A stretch of DNA of 64,000 nt from Ceratothoa steindachneri. Lineage: Eukaryota; Arthropoda; Malacostraca; Isopoda; Cymothoidae. Of the stretch, positions 43,912-55,799 are shown in pieces; the first letter of the stretch is position 1, and the number at the start of each line of letters is the position of its first letter. The stretch covers positions 219,730,997-219,794,996 of the forward strand of contig OZ018317.1 in assembly GCA_963969495.1 (NCBI GenBank), read 5' to 3'. The translations under genes were made by a program, and so were the position numbers. The notes under the pieces are model-generated. The model worked only from the letters and a program-made list of their open reading frames with translations. It was not told where the DNA came from and made no database searches.

Positions 43912-44475
43912 AGGCCCTTTCTTTTGCTTGGAGATCTGAACTGCAGACATCCTCTCTTGCAAGATTACTCAATAAACCCCTGTTAAAAAGTCCTTGCCAA
44001 CCTGATCGACGAGCTTGAGATAGGTGTCCTAAATGTGGATGAGTTTAACACATCACTGCCCGAGAATCGCTTCATTTTCCTGCCTCGATCTATCTTTGTG
44101 CTCTCCGGATGCACAGCCTATTTTGATTGGGAGGTGGTCGATGACCTCCATGGTAGTGATCACTCCCATTCAACTATCATTTTCTGGGCCCTGCCACCCA
44201 AGAGCCCATCCCAGTGGTGCTTGGCACGGTGGTCTGCATTTCAGGAAATGACTGAATTCTTTATCTCAGTCGAGGAGTTTAGGTCGGTATATGAAGCCTT
44301 TGAGTTCTTCTCCAGCAACCTCATTGCCAAGTGCCTAACTACTATTCTTAGAAGGTCTGGACGTTTTGCATGGCGACCTCTCACGTGGTAGTCATCCGAG
44401 TATGAGACGGCCCTCAAACAGAAGCGTTATGCCTACATGCGCTATAATCGCAGCCCAAGCAATTTCACTATCGGT
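43912..44475 (+). mobile_element. LINE-A fragment J, endonuclease region
   Basis: It begins within the endonuclease (GGCCCTTTCTTTTGCTTGGA) directly after the A-tail of copy C. It covers GDLNCRHPL (43,940), SCLDLSLCS (44,080), SDHSHS (44,155) and the downstream linker, with open frame at 44,035-44,391. It ends at a Penelope-like element. No 3' end remains. Confidence 0.82.
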
Positions 44476-44564
44476 GAATATACATATAAATACAAACCCC
44501 TAAATATATACAGCCTTACAATAATATTGGCCAATGTAGAAATGTAAATGATTGCACATAAAAT

Positions 44565-44602
<38 letters not shown>

Positions 44603-44637
44603 AGTCGTAAGTATTGCTGCTAACCAGGCTGATTTTC

Positions 44638-44704
44638 AATTTCACAGCGAAGGCAAGGGTGCAGAAGATGCTCAAGTACATATATTTATTGCTATTGTGG
44701 AAAC
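44638..44704 (+). repeat. Left arm of 67-bp inverted repeat
   Basis: It reads AATTTCACAGCGAAGGCAAG and so on to GGAAAC. The inverse is at 45,540-45,606, differing at one position (GTGG here, TTGG in the inverse). Confidence 0.95.
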
Positions 44705-44705
44705 A

Positions 44706-44734
44706 ACCTTTCGGGCAACAATGCCCATCTTCAG
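44706..44734 (-). ncRNA. Hammerhead-ribozyme-like motif of the Penelope-like element
   Basis: On the minus strand CTGAAGA (44,734-44,728) is followed by a perfect 5-bp stem with a four-base loop, TGCCC/GGGCA in + coordinates 44,713-44,726, and then GAAA (44,712-44,709). This is the order of a hammerhead core: CUGANGA, stem II, GAAA. Penelope-like elements are known to carry minimal hammerheads. After GAAA comes GGTTGTTTCC, so helix III is at most very short and helix I is unclear. Self-cleavage of this copy is unproven and perhaps lost. Confidence 0.45.
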
Positions 44735-45539
44735 GTTCTAAGGTTAAAATTGTAAAAAAATTAATTATAATGTCATTAAAGTTATGAAAAAGAAAAGAAT
44801 TTGAACTAAAGGTTTAAATGGAATAAGAAAGTTATGCTATTTTTCTTATAAAAAATATTTAGAGTATGCAACTAAATTGATCAAAAGATACACAAAAAAA
44901 AACATAAACAAATAAATTGATAAGAAATTAAAAAAGACCGAAAGACATAACATAAGTACTAAATGAATCCAAAGAGTAATAACCAAATTATGAAAGAACT
45001 AAAGAGGCAAAAAGGGAATTAAAAATATAAATTAATAAATTAATTCCAATAAACTAAGAAAACTGAGTAAAATGACAAAAAAAGTTTAAAAACTGAATGT
45101 ATAAATTAAAATAAATACTAATCTTAATCAAAGGGGTAACAATTTAAATGGTTTAAGATGGTGGAAGTCAATTAAATGTATAAAGTAAAAGAAAAATCCA
45201 AGAGTTTAAAAAAATATTAACTAAACAATTAAGAATGAAGTGGTTACCAAACGGAGTTGGAGATAGAGACCAGAATGAGAAATTAAGTAATGAGGAAGTT
45301 AAAGGAAACCTTGGATTTGTGTTAGGTAGTTGTTTTGGTGTAGGGGAATAGGTTGGTAAATACATCAGGAATATATAATTAAGTAATTAGAAGGGGACTG
45401 AAGAGTTATTGTGGTTGAGGGTAGGAGATTTGATTTTTATAAGAAGAGAGTCTAATATTCGCAGGCTATATTCATTAGTGTTACGGTCTATAATTTTAAA
45501 AGTGTTTATCGAGCATTTAGTTTTGCATTGTATAGTGTT

Positions 45540-45606
45540 GTTTCCAAAATAGCAATAAATATATGTACTTGAGCATCTTCTGCACCCTTGCCTTCGCTGT
45601 GAAATT
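45540..45606 (+). repeat. Right arm of 67-bp inverted repeat
   Basis: Inverse of 44,638-44,704, immediately followed by a TA run. The Penelope-like coding remnant begins at its inner edge on the minus strand. Confidence 0.95.
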
Positions 45607-45629
45607 ATATATATATATATATATATATT

Positions 45630-46171
45630 GAACAGGATAAAACCCATCTCAGATGGTGTGGAGGTTAAGGGAGAGGGAGGGGGGTTTTGTTCTGATGATT
45701 TCTGTACATATTTGAAAATAGGACTCAGTGGAGTCCAAGCTCACTTTGTACAGTTCAGGAAATGGGACTCCGTGGAGCGCCTTGAGCTTATCGTGAACTG
45801 GGAGGCACAACAGTTACACTACCGCTTATCAAGTACTTGATCTAGCCAGTCACATGGAGCTGAAAAGATGAAGGCATTTCAGTCAAAGATTCACTGTCAC
45901 ACTCAAATGTCCCTCCCACTAACATACCTACAATCACACAGACTATTACTCACCCGGTCTTTTATCCAGCTCCTTTTTCTTGCTTAGTCTAATTCTTAAT
46001 CTACTTATTCCCAAGGGCCAGTTCATATTCACAATTATATCAAAGTAACTCAAATGTTCAAAAATCCACTTGTTCAGAAAAAAATAAGAATGGGGGCGCA
46101 ATGGAAGTCCATTGATCCCCCACTCAGTCATCCCAGGCACACTAGAAAAGACGAAAAGGATTAGGCATTTG
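45630..46171. other. No gene recognised
   Basis: It contains a small palindrome GGACTCAGTGGAGTCC (45,721-45,736). No coding signal. Confidence 0.45.
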
Positions 46172-46585
46172 GAGTGATGTGGATGAGTTTAGGTATCACT
46201 CCCTGAGAACCACATCATATTCCTGCTTTGATCTACTCTGCTCACTCTGGATCCACAGCCAGATTTTGAGTGGGAGGTGGTCACTGATCCCTATGGTAGT
46301 GATCACTTCCCATTCAAATATCATTTTCTGTACCACTGCCACCTGAGAATCGCCCCTATCCTACTGGTGGAGTTTAGCGCAGTCCTGGTTCTCCAGATTC
46401 AGGAAATGACTGATTTCTCCGACTAGTACTTGTTCCTAAACAGGTTTCGTATAGAAAAGGTGGATTTGCACCATTTCCTTGGTCTTGTTTTTAACTGATG
46501 CTTCACCTGGGAGACTCTTATTCACAGCCTTAGGGTCTCTTGTACCCACACCTTTGACATTCTTCCTTTCCTAAAAATTCAGCTA
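46172..46585 (+). mobile_element. LINE-A fragment K
   Basis: Endonuclease sequence (VDEF-equivalent at 46,177; WEVVTDPYGSDHFPFKY at about 46,270) is joined at about 46,425 to the late polymerase region (TTGTTCCTAAACAGG to CACAGCCTTAGGGTCTCTTGTACCC). About 2 kb of intervening sequence is missing compared with a full copy. Both ends are truncated. Confidence 0.75.
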
Positions 46586-48666
46586 CTGGGTTGCTGATAA
46601 GATTAGCTTTTTAACTGTATAGTGGAGCCCAACTATCTTCTACACACACCTGCTGCCATGAGTGAGAGTTTGGAGAATATATTATACATTGTACTTATTA
46701 CCTACCAAGCCTTGTGGAAATGGTTTAGAACATCCCCTTTTCCTGATGCTTTTATCCTTTCATCACTAGCTATTCCTCCCTGTTTTCCATCTTTACATCC
46801 CTCATCACTTCTCTCTTTGCATCTTTGACATCATTTTTGTCTCCTCCTGCCCCCTACTTCCATCTGCACAGATGCTTTGTTGTTGTACTTACTTCTCCAT
46901 GGCTTCTCACTCTCCTACCTCATCCTCTGTGTACCTTATACCATCCCTCATGACTCATTGCTGACCTTCCCCTCTCTTTGATTCTCCTCTTTTTGCTAAT
47001 CCCCACCACACTAGTCTACTGGTTTCAATCCCAATGGGAGTGTACACAAAATTCTTGATCACTGTTCTACACTAGATGGGTTCTTCAAACTCATTTTACA
47101 CATGAATACAGTCACATTCATTTATCTACAGCACTATAGTGATGGTATTCTCATTGCTCCCACTACATCTATCTTGTTATCAAACATAGTAGTAACCATT
47201 AAAAGCATTGTAGCCAGAAAGTTCATGGGAAAAAGGTTCATAAAGAGCTGAATTAAGAGAAATGAAAAAATAAGAAATCAGTAGGGTTTATCTGATTTCC
47301 ACTCATTTAAAATGCTTTATTTTTCAATCTGGGCCAAACCATAAGTATCTATATATATGGCAGCAGCTAAGATAGCAACCCAAATCAGGGCCTCAATCTG
47401 GCAAATTAGCACACCCAATGTGGCTTAGCTTCGCTGTAAATGGAAATGGTGTTTCCATTTGGCTAAGATATAGCCTGTTAGAGGAAGAAGTGAAAATGTA
47501 TAGAAGGTTATGACCAAAATGGTCTATTAGACAATTTATGCATTGAAATTGGTGGCTGTTCTGCAAGGTATCCTTCTTAATCTCCATCATAAATAGAAAA
47601 CTGGTTAAAATATAGCTTCCATTTTTAGCCATTCTTTATTCTAGGCATAATATACATTCTTATTGAATAACTTGAACAGTATATTCAATATTTAGCCATT
47701 GCAGGATATAGAAACTATTTTTGCTGTGTGTCATATTAATATTGATACACACTTTTTTTTTTAAATTTTAAGTTTAATCCTGAATACTAAATAGCATGTG
47801 TGATATTTTAGGGTCATGAACAAATTTTCCTTTACTATTCCTGAATGTTCCTTCTTGTATTGTCTTTAAAAATATTTTTTAACAGGATTCTATCGAAAAA
47901 TAATCATTTGATTTTCAGATAAATTTAAAGGAGGCCAAAAGTTGTTAAAGATATATTTTCCTTACTGCATATAATTAGGAATTTGGTTCTAATATTTTGT
48001 ATCTGAATAAAATTTATAAAAACTAATTTTTAATCCAGGGATCAAAATTGTGAAATTCATTGCATTTAAATTTATTGAAAGATACAGCCAGCTCATCTTT
48101 TGGACAAAAAATGGTTTATATAACCAAGACATGTAGACATTAAAATAAAGCGTTATTTCATGTTGTCTCTAATGAAATGAATCATATCTACCTCTTATCT
48201 TCTTTGAAGTTTGTTTTTGTAGTAATGTAATATAAAAAAAAACTTATCTAGTCTTCCCTTTATGATTGATACAAACATATCACCTTTTGATTTATAAGAA
48301 TACATTATGTACTACAATTTGTTTTGACAAATTAAATTGTTTTGCATCAGTCAAATCTTTTTTCTTGCCACAAACAGGAATATATACAAATAATTATATA
48401 ATTATAATAATTTTATTCTTTATAATTTTTAGAATTATAAATTGCCCTAGCAATAGCATTGATATAGGTACACTTAAAACACAACTCAGAATTTCAGCTT
48501 CTCTAAAGAAATTTGTAGTAAAATTGAGAATAATACTCAATAAATTAATTGTTTTATTTTTATCATCTCTCCCCCTACCAGTTTTGTGTGTAACATTTTG
48601 TGCTAGGGTGTCGAGGTGCTCTCATACCTACGGCCTACCTGCTTCTTAGTACCTTTCCTTTCAGCC
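46586..48666. other. A/T-rich, no gene recognised
   Basis: About 2 kb with short open frames only (for example 47,393-47,632 minus) that show no conserved motif. It may be old unique host DNA. Confidence 0.5.
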
Positions 48667-49173
48667 ACCCCGTAAGGGAAGCGGCGATTTGCCATCCTAG
48701 TCGCCGTGCTGACGGGATCCAGCGCTCCGTCCGGCCCCAGCTTAGCCTCTTTTCCTTCCTTCAGATAGCCTGTATTTCTCCCCTACTTCGTCGCTTTTCA
48801 ACCACCTCTCCCACAGCTTTCTCTGGCCAGCCTCTAATTTCACAGGGTAGATGCTGACCTTCTTCTCAGCCAACCATCCCGGATCGGGGCTGAGGGGGAG
48901 GGGACAATGTTCCCTAACCCCTGAGCTCCGGTCTGGGGTGGTTGGTTTTTAACAACCTGCTTCATCCCCACCCATACCCTCCTCATATCCCTTTTCCTGT
49001 CCTCTTCACAATCTATCTTTTTTACGCCGTGTCCAAGGTGGAGCCGCCATGCCGATGGACTGCCAGGCCATCAGGCGGCGCCTGGCTCTGCCGGGCCTGT
49101 AAGCACCTCTTGCATTGCGGGCTACTGCGAGAGGTGATGCGCGATTGCGTCCGGTGATACAAATAGGGTCACC

Positions 49174-51110
49174 ATGCCCAATGATGAAAAAAAACAAAAA
49201 AAAAACTCAACTTCCCCTGTATCATCAACGGAGCCGCCCTCGGGCAGCTCCACCGAAAAAATGGAGATCTCCCCTCCCTGTGCTGGCGCAGGGGACCCTC
49301 CATATCTCTCTAACCGGAGAGGAAGCTTACTCCTCTCCTTCGCCTACGGGTGTAGGGGACTTCCCCTCACCCCCTTCTCTGGAGGTGCTTTCGGGCACCT
49401 ACCTTTTTCCAGCGGCAGTCCCCTCTATTCTTTCAAGGGGAATGCCAAGAAAGCTAGCAGGCAGCCCTTAGCCAGCCGCTCCACATCGAAGCGGCTCGGT
49501 AGGGCAAACCCCCTTAGGGGGGAGAGGCAAGCCAGGCCCCTTTGGTCACTTCCCTCAAAAGACCTGCTGGCAAAAATATTGAACCTTGCCGGGGTCAAGG
49601 CCTGTGCATCCCCACACAATACTGCCAATGGGACCTGCGATGTCTTGGGGGGGGGGATGGCCAACTGGAGGCCCCCCCTGAGGTAGACATGGTCCTTGAG
49701 GCAACCCATCCTCAGACGGTAGGGCCTTCTATGGGGGAGATTCCGGGCTCGGTGCCAAGCACCGAACCCGAATCCGCCCCTATACAAGGTCCTCCTTAAA
49801 CGGCTAGGGTTTCCGAGACAGTACAAGGATGGGAAGGATCTCCTCCGACAGGTGCCCCTACGACTACCAGGACCTTCTCCATTTCGGAGAAGGACCTGGC
49901 CGAGGCCGGTCCATCTGGCCCGGGGGCTCCTTCCGGCGGAGGTGAGAAGCGGGTTCATTCCCCGCCCTCCTCTCCAAAAAAGAAAAAGACTGAAAAGACA
50001 AAGAAGACTCGGGGCTCCTCTCGGTCCGCGGGGGCTACGGGGACGGATGGGTCTGCTGCCACTTTGGCAAACGACCAAGCCAAGATCGTCACATCCGGCC
50101 CCTCTGCCCTCCCGGTTGCAGAGCCCCTGACTAAGACCAAAAGTGAACAGGGCGAAGCCTCGATGACTTCGGGGCCCCTGATTCAGAGGTTACCTTGCGT
50201 TTTCGAGCCCGCTGGCTTCAAACACTTCGTTATTAGATCCACTGATGGCACCATGTTGGCCAAGGGCAACATGATCCATCAGAGGAGAGGATTAGCTAGT
50301 GCAATTGGTAGAGAGCCGAAGGTGACCCGTTTCTCGGACGGGAGCCTTCTGGCGAATGCGGCGAATCCCGCCGAGGCTGCCAAGATAAGTGCGCTTCGGA
50401 CACTTCATGGCACCCCGGTGAGTGTGACGTCGCACTCTACCATGAACTTTGTGAAAGGAGTAGTTTATGCGAGAGAACTCGTTGACTACTCCATTGGGGA
50501 CATCACCTTAGAGCTGGCCGACCATGGGGCGGTCAAGGTCGAACGTGTGATGAGAAAATGGAGGGGCCTCGAGACCCAACCCTACACTCTTCGTCACGTT
50601 CGACTGTGACAAGCTCCCTGAGTCGGTGGGTGGTGGTTGGTACCGCTACCGCTTCAAGACATTCGTGCCACTGCCGCGGCGGTGCTATTACTGTCACCGC
50701 TTCGGTCATACGAATCGATCTTGTAGACGTGCAAAGTCTTGTAGACGTGTGTGGCCAAGTGTGTCAATTGCGGAGAGCCGCACCCGGCTTCTTCGAAGAA
50801 ATGAGGTGCATATCTCCTTGATAAAGAAATCCTGGCCGTTCAGGCCCAGGATCGAATCTCATTACGCGAGGCTAAGGACTTGGTCCTGGCGCACCCGACT
50901 CTGCCTAGGACGTCATATGCCTCAATAGTTAGAAAGGCACCCTCTGCTCCTGGCACATCCAGGCCAACGAGCACGGTTGTTTCCGCGCCCATTAGGACCC
51001 CTTCTGCAGGCTCTATTCAACCCGGGCGCTCCCCTGGTAAAGCTGGCGGCAAAAGGGTTCATACTCAGCCCCGGCTAAAACCAAGGCTTTCCCCTCTTCC
51101 CCCGGCGTGA
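49174..51110 (+). pseudogene. LINE-A ORF1 (copy D): RRM-like core and CCHC knuckles
   Basis: A candidate start is ATG 49,174, but frame shifts between 49,290 and 49,850 make the true start uncertain. A linker rich in Pro, Gly and Lys (KKKKTEKTKKTRG, about 49,978) leads to the core, open at 50,064-50,609: FKHFVIRSTDGTMLAKGN, a helical middle, VVYARELVDYSIGDITLEL. After a frame change come knuckle 1, CYYCHRFGHTNRSC (50,683-50,724), and knuckle 2, CVNCGEPHPASSKK, whose last Cys is replaced by TGA (about 50,802). ORF1 is thought to coat the RNA and assist strand transfer. It is similar in plan to ORF1 of Jockey- and I-type LINEs. Confidence 0.83.
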
Positions 51111-51529
51111 CCGTTTCCCGTAAGGCGAAACGGCCACGCGCCTCCACTGAGTCGTTAGACTCACAGGGGGCAACACCCCTGAAGTTGGGCGCCAAGCCAT
51201 CTTCCGGGGTTCCTAAAGCTGTTCCCCGAAAGGAGCCTCGGCTCCTTCGCCCACGCCTAGTGGTGCACCGAGTGGCTCGGAAACGGTGGTTCCTCGAAAG
51301 GAGGGTCCCCCGCCTCCGAAGCCGCAACGCCCGCCAAGGTTTCGAGGCGGAGGGAGGAAAACACTCGCATGGCGAGCCCAACCTCCCCCAATAAGTCTTC
51401 GAACGCGACAGCGCCTTCAGCGCTTTGTCCGGCCAACAACGCCCGGGGTTCTGCCTCCGGGAAGCGTACGGCCATTCCCGTGAGGGTCTTCTGTTCGAGG
51501 AGGCCCCCGCGTCGCCTTCGAGCTAGGCC

Positions 51530-54500
51530 TAGAGGGCATATTTCTTCAATGGAATTCCCGTGGACTCCGGGCTAACTGGGAGGAGCTGCGGAGGCTCGTC
51601 TCTTCCCGTTGCCCTTTAGCTATCTTTTTGCAGGAGACCATGCTAGGCGTTTGCCCCCTGCCCCTCCTCCCGGGGTATAAGGGTCTGGCGCCCCCACCAC
51701 CACGGGATAGCCGGGCTGGGGTATGCGCTGTTTACACCACGCATGATGTCTACGTTCTTCCTTTCAGACAGTAGCTGTGCAGCTGCACCTGGATAGGAGG
51801 TATGCTATCATTTCTGCGTACATTCCACCGTCAGCTGATGTCGACGCGGGGGACTTCCGCCGCGTCTTGGCACGGTTGCCGATGCCCTTTCTCTTGCTTG
51901 AAAATCTGAACGGCAGGCATCCTCTCTGGGGAGATTATTCAATAAATCCCAGGGGACAAGTCCTTGCCGATCTGATCGGTTAGCTTGAGATGGGTGTCCA
52001 AAACGTGGATGAGTTTACGCATCACTGCCGAGAACCGCTTCAATTTCCTGTCTTGATCTATCCTTGTGGTCTGCAGATGCACAGTCTGATTTTGATTGGG
52101 AGGGGGGTGGTCGATGACCTCCATGGTAGTGATCATTTTCCCATTTAAATATCATTTTCAGGGCAACTGCCGCCTAAGAGCACACCTCAGTTGTGCTTGG
52201 CGCGGGCGCGTTGGCTCTTCTTGGCGGGCATACGTGTCTTCACTTAACGTGAAGACCCCTTTAGCAGAAGTGTAGAAGCGAATCAAAAGGATTCGGGGCA
52301 AGTTCTCGCAGGACCCTCCTCCCGTTCTCCAGGAGAATGGGACTGTGATCTCGGACCCCCCCGCCCGTGTCGGATCCTTCGCGATCGCATTCTCTAACCG
52401 GGATGCTGTTCCGCCAGCATTCAATGCACGTCGTGTTTTTTTCGGAAGGCCGCCGACTGGACTTTAACTGCAGAGGTGGAGAACCCTTCAACAGGATCTG
52501 GGTGGAGGGTCTTCTCCCGGATTCCTGGCGAATCGCTGCTGTGCTCGCCTTTCGCAAACTACGGAGAAATCACTCCGGCCGGTATCCGCCCAATCTCTCT
52601 AACCTCTTGCGTGTACAAGTTGATATAGAAATTGGTAAATGTTAGATTAGCCTTTTTTCTGGTTGGATGCCATCTGTCTTCTGCACAGTGCGGCTTCCAC
52701 AAGTTCCATTCCACGTCGGATGTTCTGCTCCGACTGGAAAATGCCGTATGCGAGGCCTTCCTTCGTAGACAGTACTACGCCAGGGTGTTTTTCGATCTGG
52801 AAAAGGCATATGTTACCGCATGGCGATACGGTACTTTGGAGACGAGGGGACGCCTCCCAATTTTTATATCTTAATTTTTGTTAGTTCGTCGAAGCCGCAT
52901 ACTGGTCGGGGGAAGCCCTCTCCAGCCTAATTGAGCTGGAAAAGGGTGTCCCGCATGGAAGTGTCCTCAATGTCACACTCTACGCCCTGAGAATCAGCGG
53001 CATCACCGCGATGCCGCTAGCATATGTGTTCGCTCTGCTCACGTGGACGACCTTTCCATTTCTTTTGGCGCGGCCCAGATGCCAACTCTGGAGCGTCGAC
53101 TCCAACAGGCATTAAACCGCGTCTCTCGCTATGCCGAAGCACACAGGTTTCGGTTTTCTTTGGCCAAGACTAAGGTGGGGCACTTCTGCCGCCATCCACG
53201 GCTCCAACCCGACCTAGATTTGTTTCTTAATGGGATGCGCTTGGAAGTGGTCGAATCGCACCGTTTCCTTAGTCTTGTACCCGCGCCATGCATATTCTCC
53301 GTTCCGTGACGTTCAGGGCTTGTGGAGCTGATAGGGCCACTGCCTTACTTTATTATCGATCCTTTGTTCGTTCGAAGCTCGACACCGGATGCGAGTTTTA
53401 TGCATTTTCAGCCGAGCGTTTATTGCGGAAGGTGTACTCGATCCACCTCACCGCCCTTCGCCTTTCAACCGGTGCCTTCCGCACTTTCCCCATTGAGAGC
53501 CTGTTGGTCGATGCTGGGGAGATGCCTCTCGCTCTACGCCGTGTACAGTGCATTATTCGCCTGTACGCGCAGGCCCGGCGCCTTCCTCTCTCGCCAACAG
53601 CTCTCACTGCATTCTCAGCTGATTTCGACGGTGCCTATGCCGCCGAGAGATGTCAGTCATACCCTAAGCCCTTTTTTGGTTTAGGGCCAGGAAACTCGTT
53701 CGAGAGCTAGGTATAGCTCTCGGGCCGGTGGTGCCCCTGGTTCCGCCCAGGACGCCACCCTGGAGGGTACCACATTTGGCTATTTGTCGCCACGCCTCTA
53801 CTCCCAAAGTTGGACCGCGCCGGGAGTATTGAGTCGACCTTCTGGGGGCACACCTCGTGTCACGCTGGAACCGTGCCAGTGTATACGGATGGCTCCAAGT
53901 CCCTAGTGGGGGTCGGCTTCCACGCCGTATTTCCTCTGTTTGAAGTCAGCGGGGCTCTGCCAGGCGTTGCGTCTGTCTTCACGTCCGAGCTGGTGGCAAT
54001 ACACCACTTGTTACAGGAGATTACGCGACGTGCCCGGTTCGGAGACCAGATTGTGATCTTTAGCGACTGACAAAGCGCCCTGAATGCTCTCGTGGCATTG
54101 GAATCTCCGCATCATCTGGTTCGCGATATCCGTGACGCCATGGTTTTGACAAGCCGGGCGGATGTCAATATTATCTTCTGCTGGGTTCCTGGACATTAGG
54201 AATTGCGGGGAATGAGGGCGCCAAAGAGTCCGCGATGACTGCGACCGGACCAGCTTTTCGCTCTTCCTCACACCGACTACATGGCAGGAATACGGGTAGC
54301 TCTTCGGGCTGCTTGGCAAACAAGGATGGAGACGGTCAAAGGGAGCTTAAAGTTTCGTTCCATTGGCGCGGCTAATTTTCCCATGGACCTTTCCCCCCAA
54401 TGCCGAATTGGGGACACTCGCGGAACGCAGAGCCATTTGATGGAGTGCTTGTTTAGCGCCATACTGTGAAGACTGCGTTGTCCCCCAGACTGTTCGGCAC

Positions 54501-54670
54501 ATTCTTGTTGAATGTCCCAGTCTGGACGATCTCCGCGCACGTTACCTGTCCTGGTGCCGCGATGGGCGGGGTCGCTACCGCCTGTGCCTTCTACTCGGGA
54601 CGAGTTCGTGCACATTGACCTTGACTTATAGACGACTTTTGGGCGTGACGCCGGCCTTCCCCCTTTATTT
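51530..54670 (+). pseudogene. LINE-A ORF2 (copy D): endonuclease, RT, RNase H, Cys/His tail
   Basis: Endonuclease motifs: LQETMLG (51,630), IISAYIPPS (51,806), NLNGRHPLWGDYS (51,905) and SDHFPI (52,130) are present but the frame breaks several times. The polymerase has NVRLAFFL (52,635), QCGFHKFHSTSDVLLRLENA (52,687), FFDLEKAY (52,788) and HVDDLSISFGAAQ (53,040), so both acidic centres survive. RNase H has YTDGSKS (53,884), SELVAI (53,985), FSD followed by a stop (54,058) and NERA-like remains (54,205). The tail has CEDC...HILVECP (54,465-54,520). At least ten stops or frame shifts are present. Confidence 0.85.
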
Positions 54671-54911
54671 AACTAAGTTTTGTTTTTTTGGTTATTGTTG
54701 TTTTCTCTGTAGGTCGCACGCTCCTGCGTCGGAGTGAGGTGGACCTCTCCCCGACGGCGGAGCTTGTTTCCTAATTGTTTCCATCTTCCCTTTTTATCGT
54801 TGTTGTGTTTCCATATTCTTATTTTAAAGTAGCCTACTGCTAGGGTGTCGTGAGGGAGGGGACTTATGCCAATGTGGCCAGTCGCCAGATAGGCTAATAA
54901 AAAAAAACCCT

Positions 54912-55790
54912 ATTCTAACGAAGTAGACCTAGATTTTGATTATCCCTGCTTTCTTGTCACGAGTTCATCATCCGACACCCCACTTGCAAAAGTCGATGTG
55001 TTTGACGTCAATGAATCTTTTGAGTCCCGCTGTGGTGAACCCCGCCGGGTGTTAAGATGTAGTGGTTTTGTCGTAGTCGAGGTGTCATCCCACTCTCAAC
55101 ATAACCTTGTGCTTAATCTATCTTCGATAGCTGAAATTCCAGGATCTGTCTCGCTCCATCCGCGTCTGAATTTTTCCAAAGGTGTCCGTCTGTTTAAACG
55201 AACTTATGCACTACCACCTCACCCGCCTTCCGAGCAAGCTCAGTACCCAACGTGTAACACACGTACACAGGGTAACTAAAACATTAGGCTCCACTAGAGT
55301 CCCAACCGCCACACTAATTTTAACATTTGAACGACAAGAACTGCCGCAATATATTAAAGCTGGGTACCTTCGTGTCCCGGTAAGTCCCTACATCGAACTA
55401 CCTAGACGCTGCTCCAATTGCAATCAATTTGGACATGTTGGCCGCGCCTGTCAGCACCCGCGTTCCTGCGTGAATTGTAGCTCTGACTACCATGGCCCGA
55501 ATGCATTAAAATACCTCGCTGTGCCATCTGCGGAGGTGCTCACAGTCCTGCGTCAAAACTTTGTTCTATATTTTTAAATGAAAAGAAGGTGCTCGCTTTG
55601 CGCGACTCTCTACGTCTAGATATAAGAGAGACCCGCCAGCGTACTCGTTCACAAACTTCACCACTCGGCCCTCTCTTCTCTGACGTTTTACGTGACGCTG
55701 GACGAAACCGACCATCACGCTCGAGTTCCGACCAGCCTGAAGCACTTCATCCTATATATACTTGCAGCGTCGCGAACATTCAGGATATGC
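54912..55790 (+). pseudogene. LINE-B ORF1 front part: RRM-like domain and zinc knuckles
   Basis: It opens without a clear start directly after the A-tail of LINE-A copy D. VVEVSSHSQHNLVLNLSSI (55,076) fits an RRM-type fold. After a frame change comes PTATLILTFERQELP (55,303), followed by three Cys knuckles: CSNCNQFGHVGRAC (55,410), CVNCSSDYHG (about 55,468) and, one frame away, CAICGGAHSPASKLC (about 55,513). Basic Arg/Thr-rich sequence (RETRQRTRSQTS) then runs to about 55,790. It resembles nucleic-acid-binding ORF1 proteins of Jockey-type LINEs. Confidence 0.75.
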
Positions 55791-55799
55791 AGTCGAAGT

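Larger units (their letters stand above)
44568..45629 (-). mobile_element. Penelope-like foldback element 2
   Basis: TA runs (44,568-44,598; 45,605-45,629) enclose a 67-bp inverted repeat with one mismatch (44,638-44,704; 45,540-45,606). Between the arms, on the minus strand, are a GIY-YIG C-terminus (CSINTFKIIDRNTNEYSLRI, LLIKIKSPTLN; 45,520-45,395), then a non-coding 3' region and a hammerhead-like motif next to the left arm. The polymerase and the front of the endonuclease are missing: coding starts directly at the right arm. Inverted and partial tandem copies are known for Penelope-like elements. Confidence 0.78.
48667..54907 (+). mobile_element. LINE-A copy D, most complete copy
   Basis: It contains every part of the element in order: 5' UTR from ACCCCGTAAG (48,667), ORF1, ORF2, 3' UTR, degenerate hairpins (54,834-54,886) and A-tail (54,899-54,907). 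It is about 6.2 kb even after deletions at about 52,213 (linker between endonuclease and polymerase) and about 53,277 (about 60 bp between two CTTGTA repeats). LINE-B follows directly after the tail. This copy is the reference for the other LINE-A fragments. Confidence 0.9.

Noticed and set aside
47393..47632. 79-codon minus-strand open frame
   Set aside because: No recognisable domain and A/T-rich surroundings with stops everywhere else.
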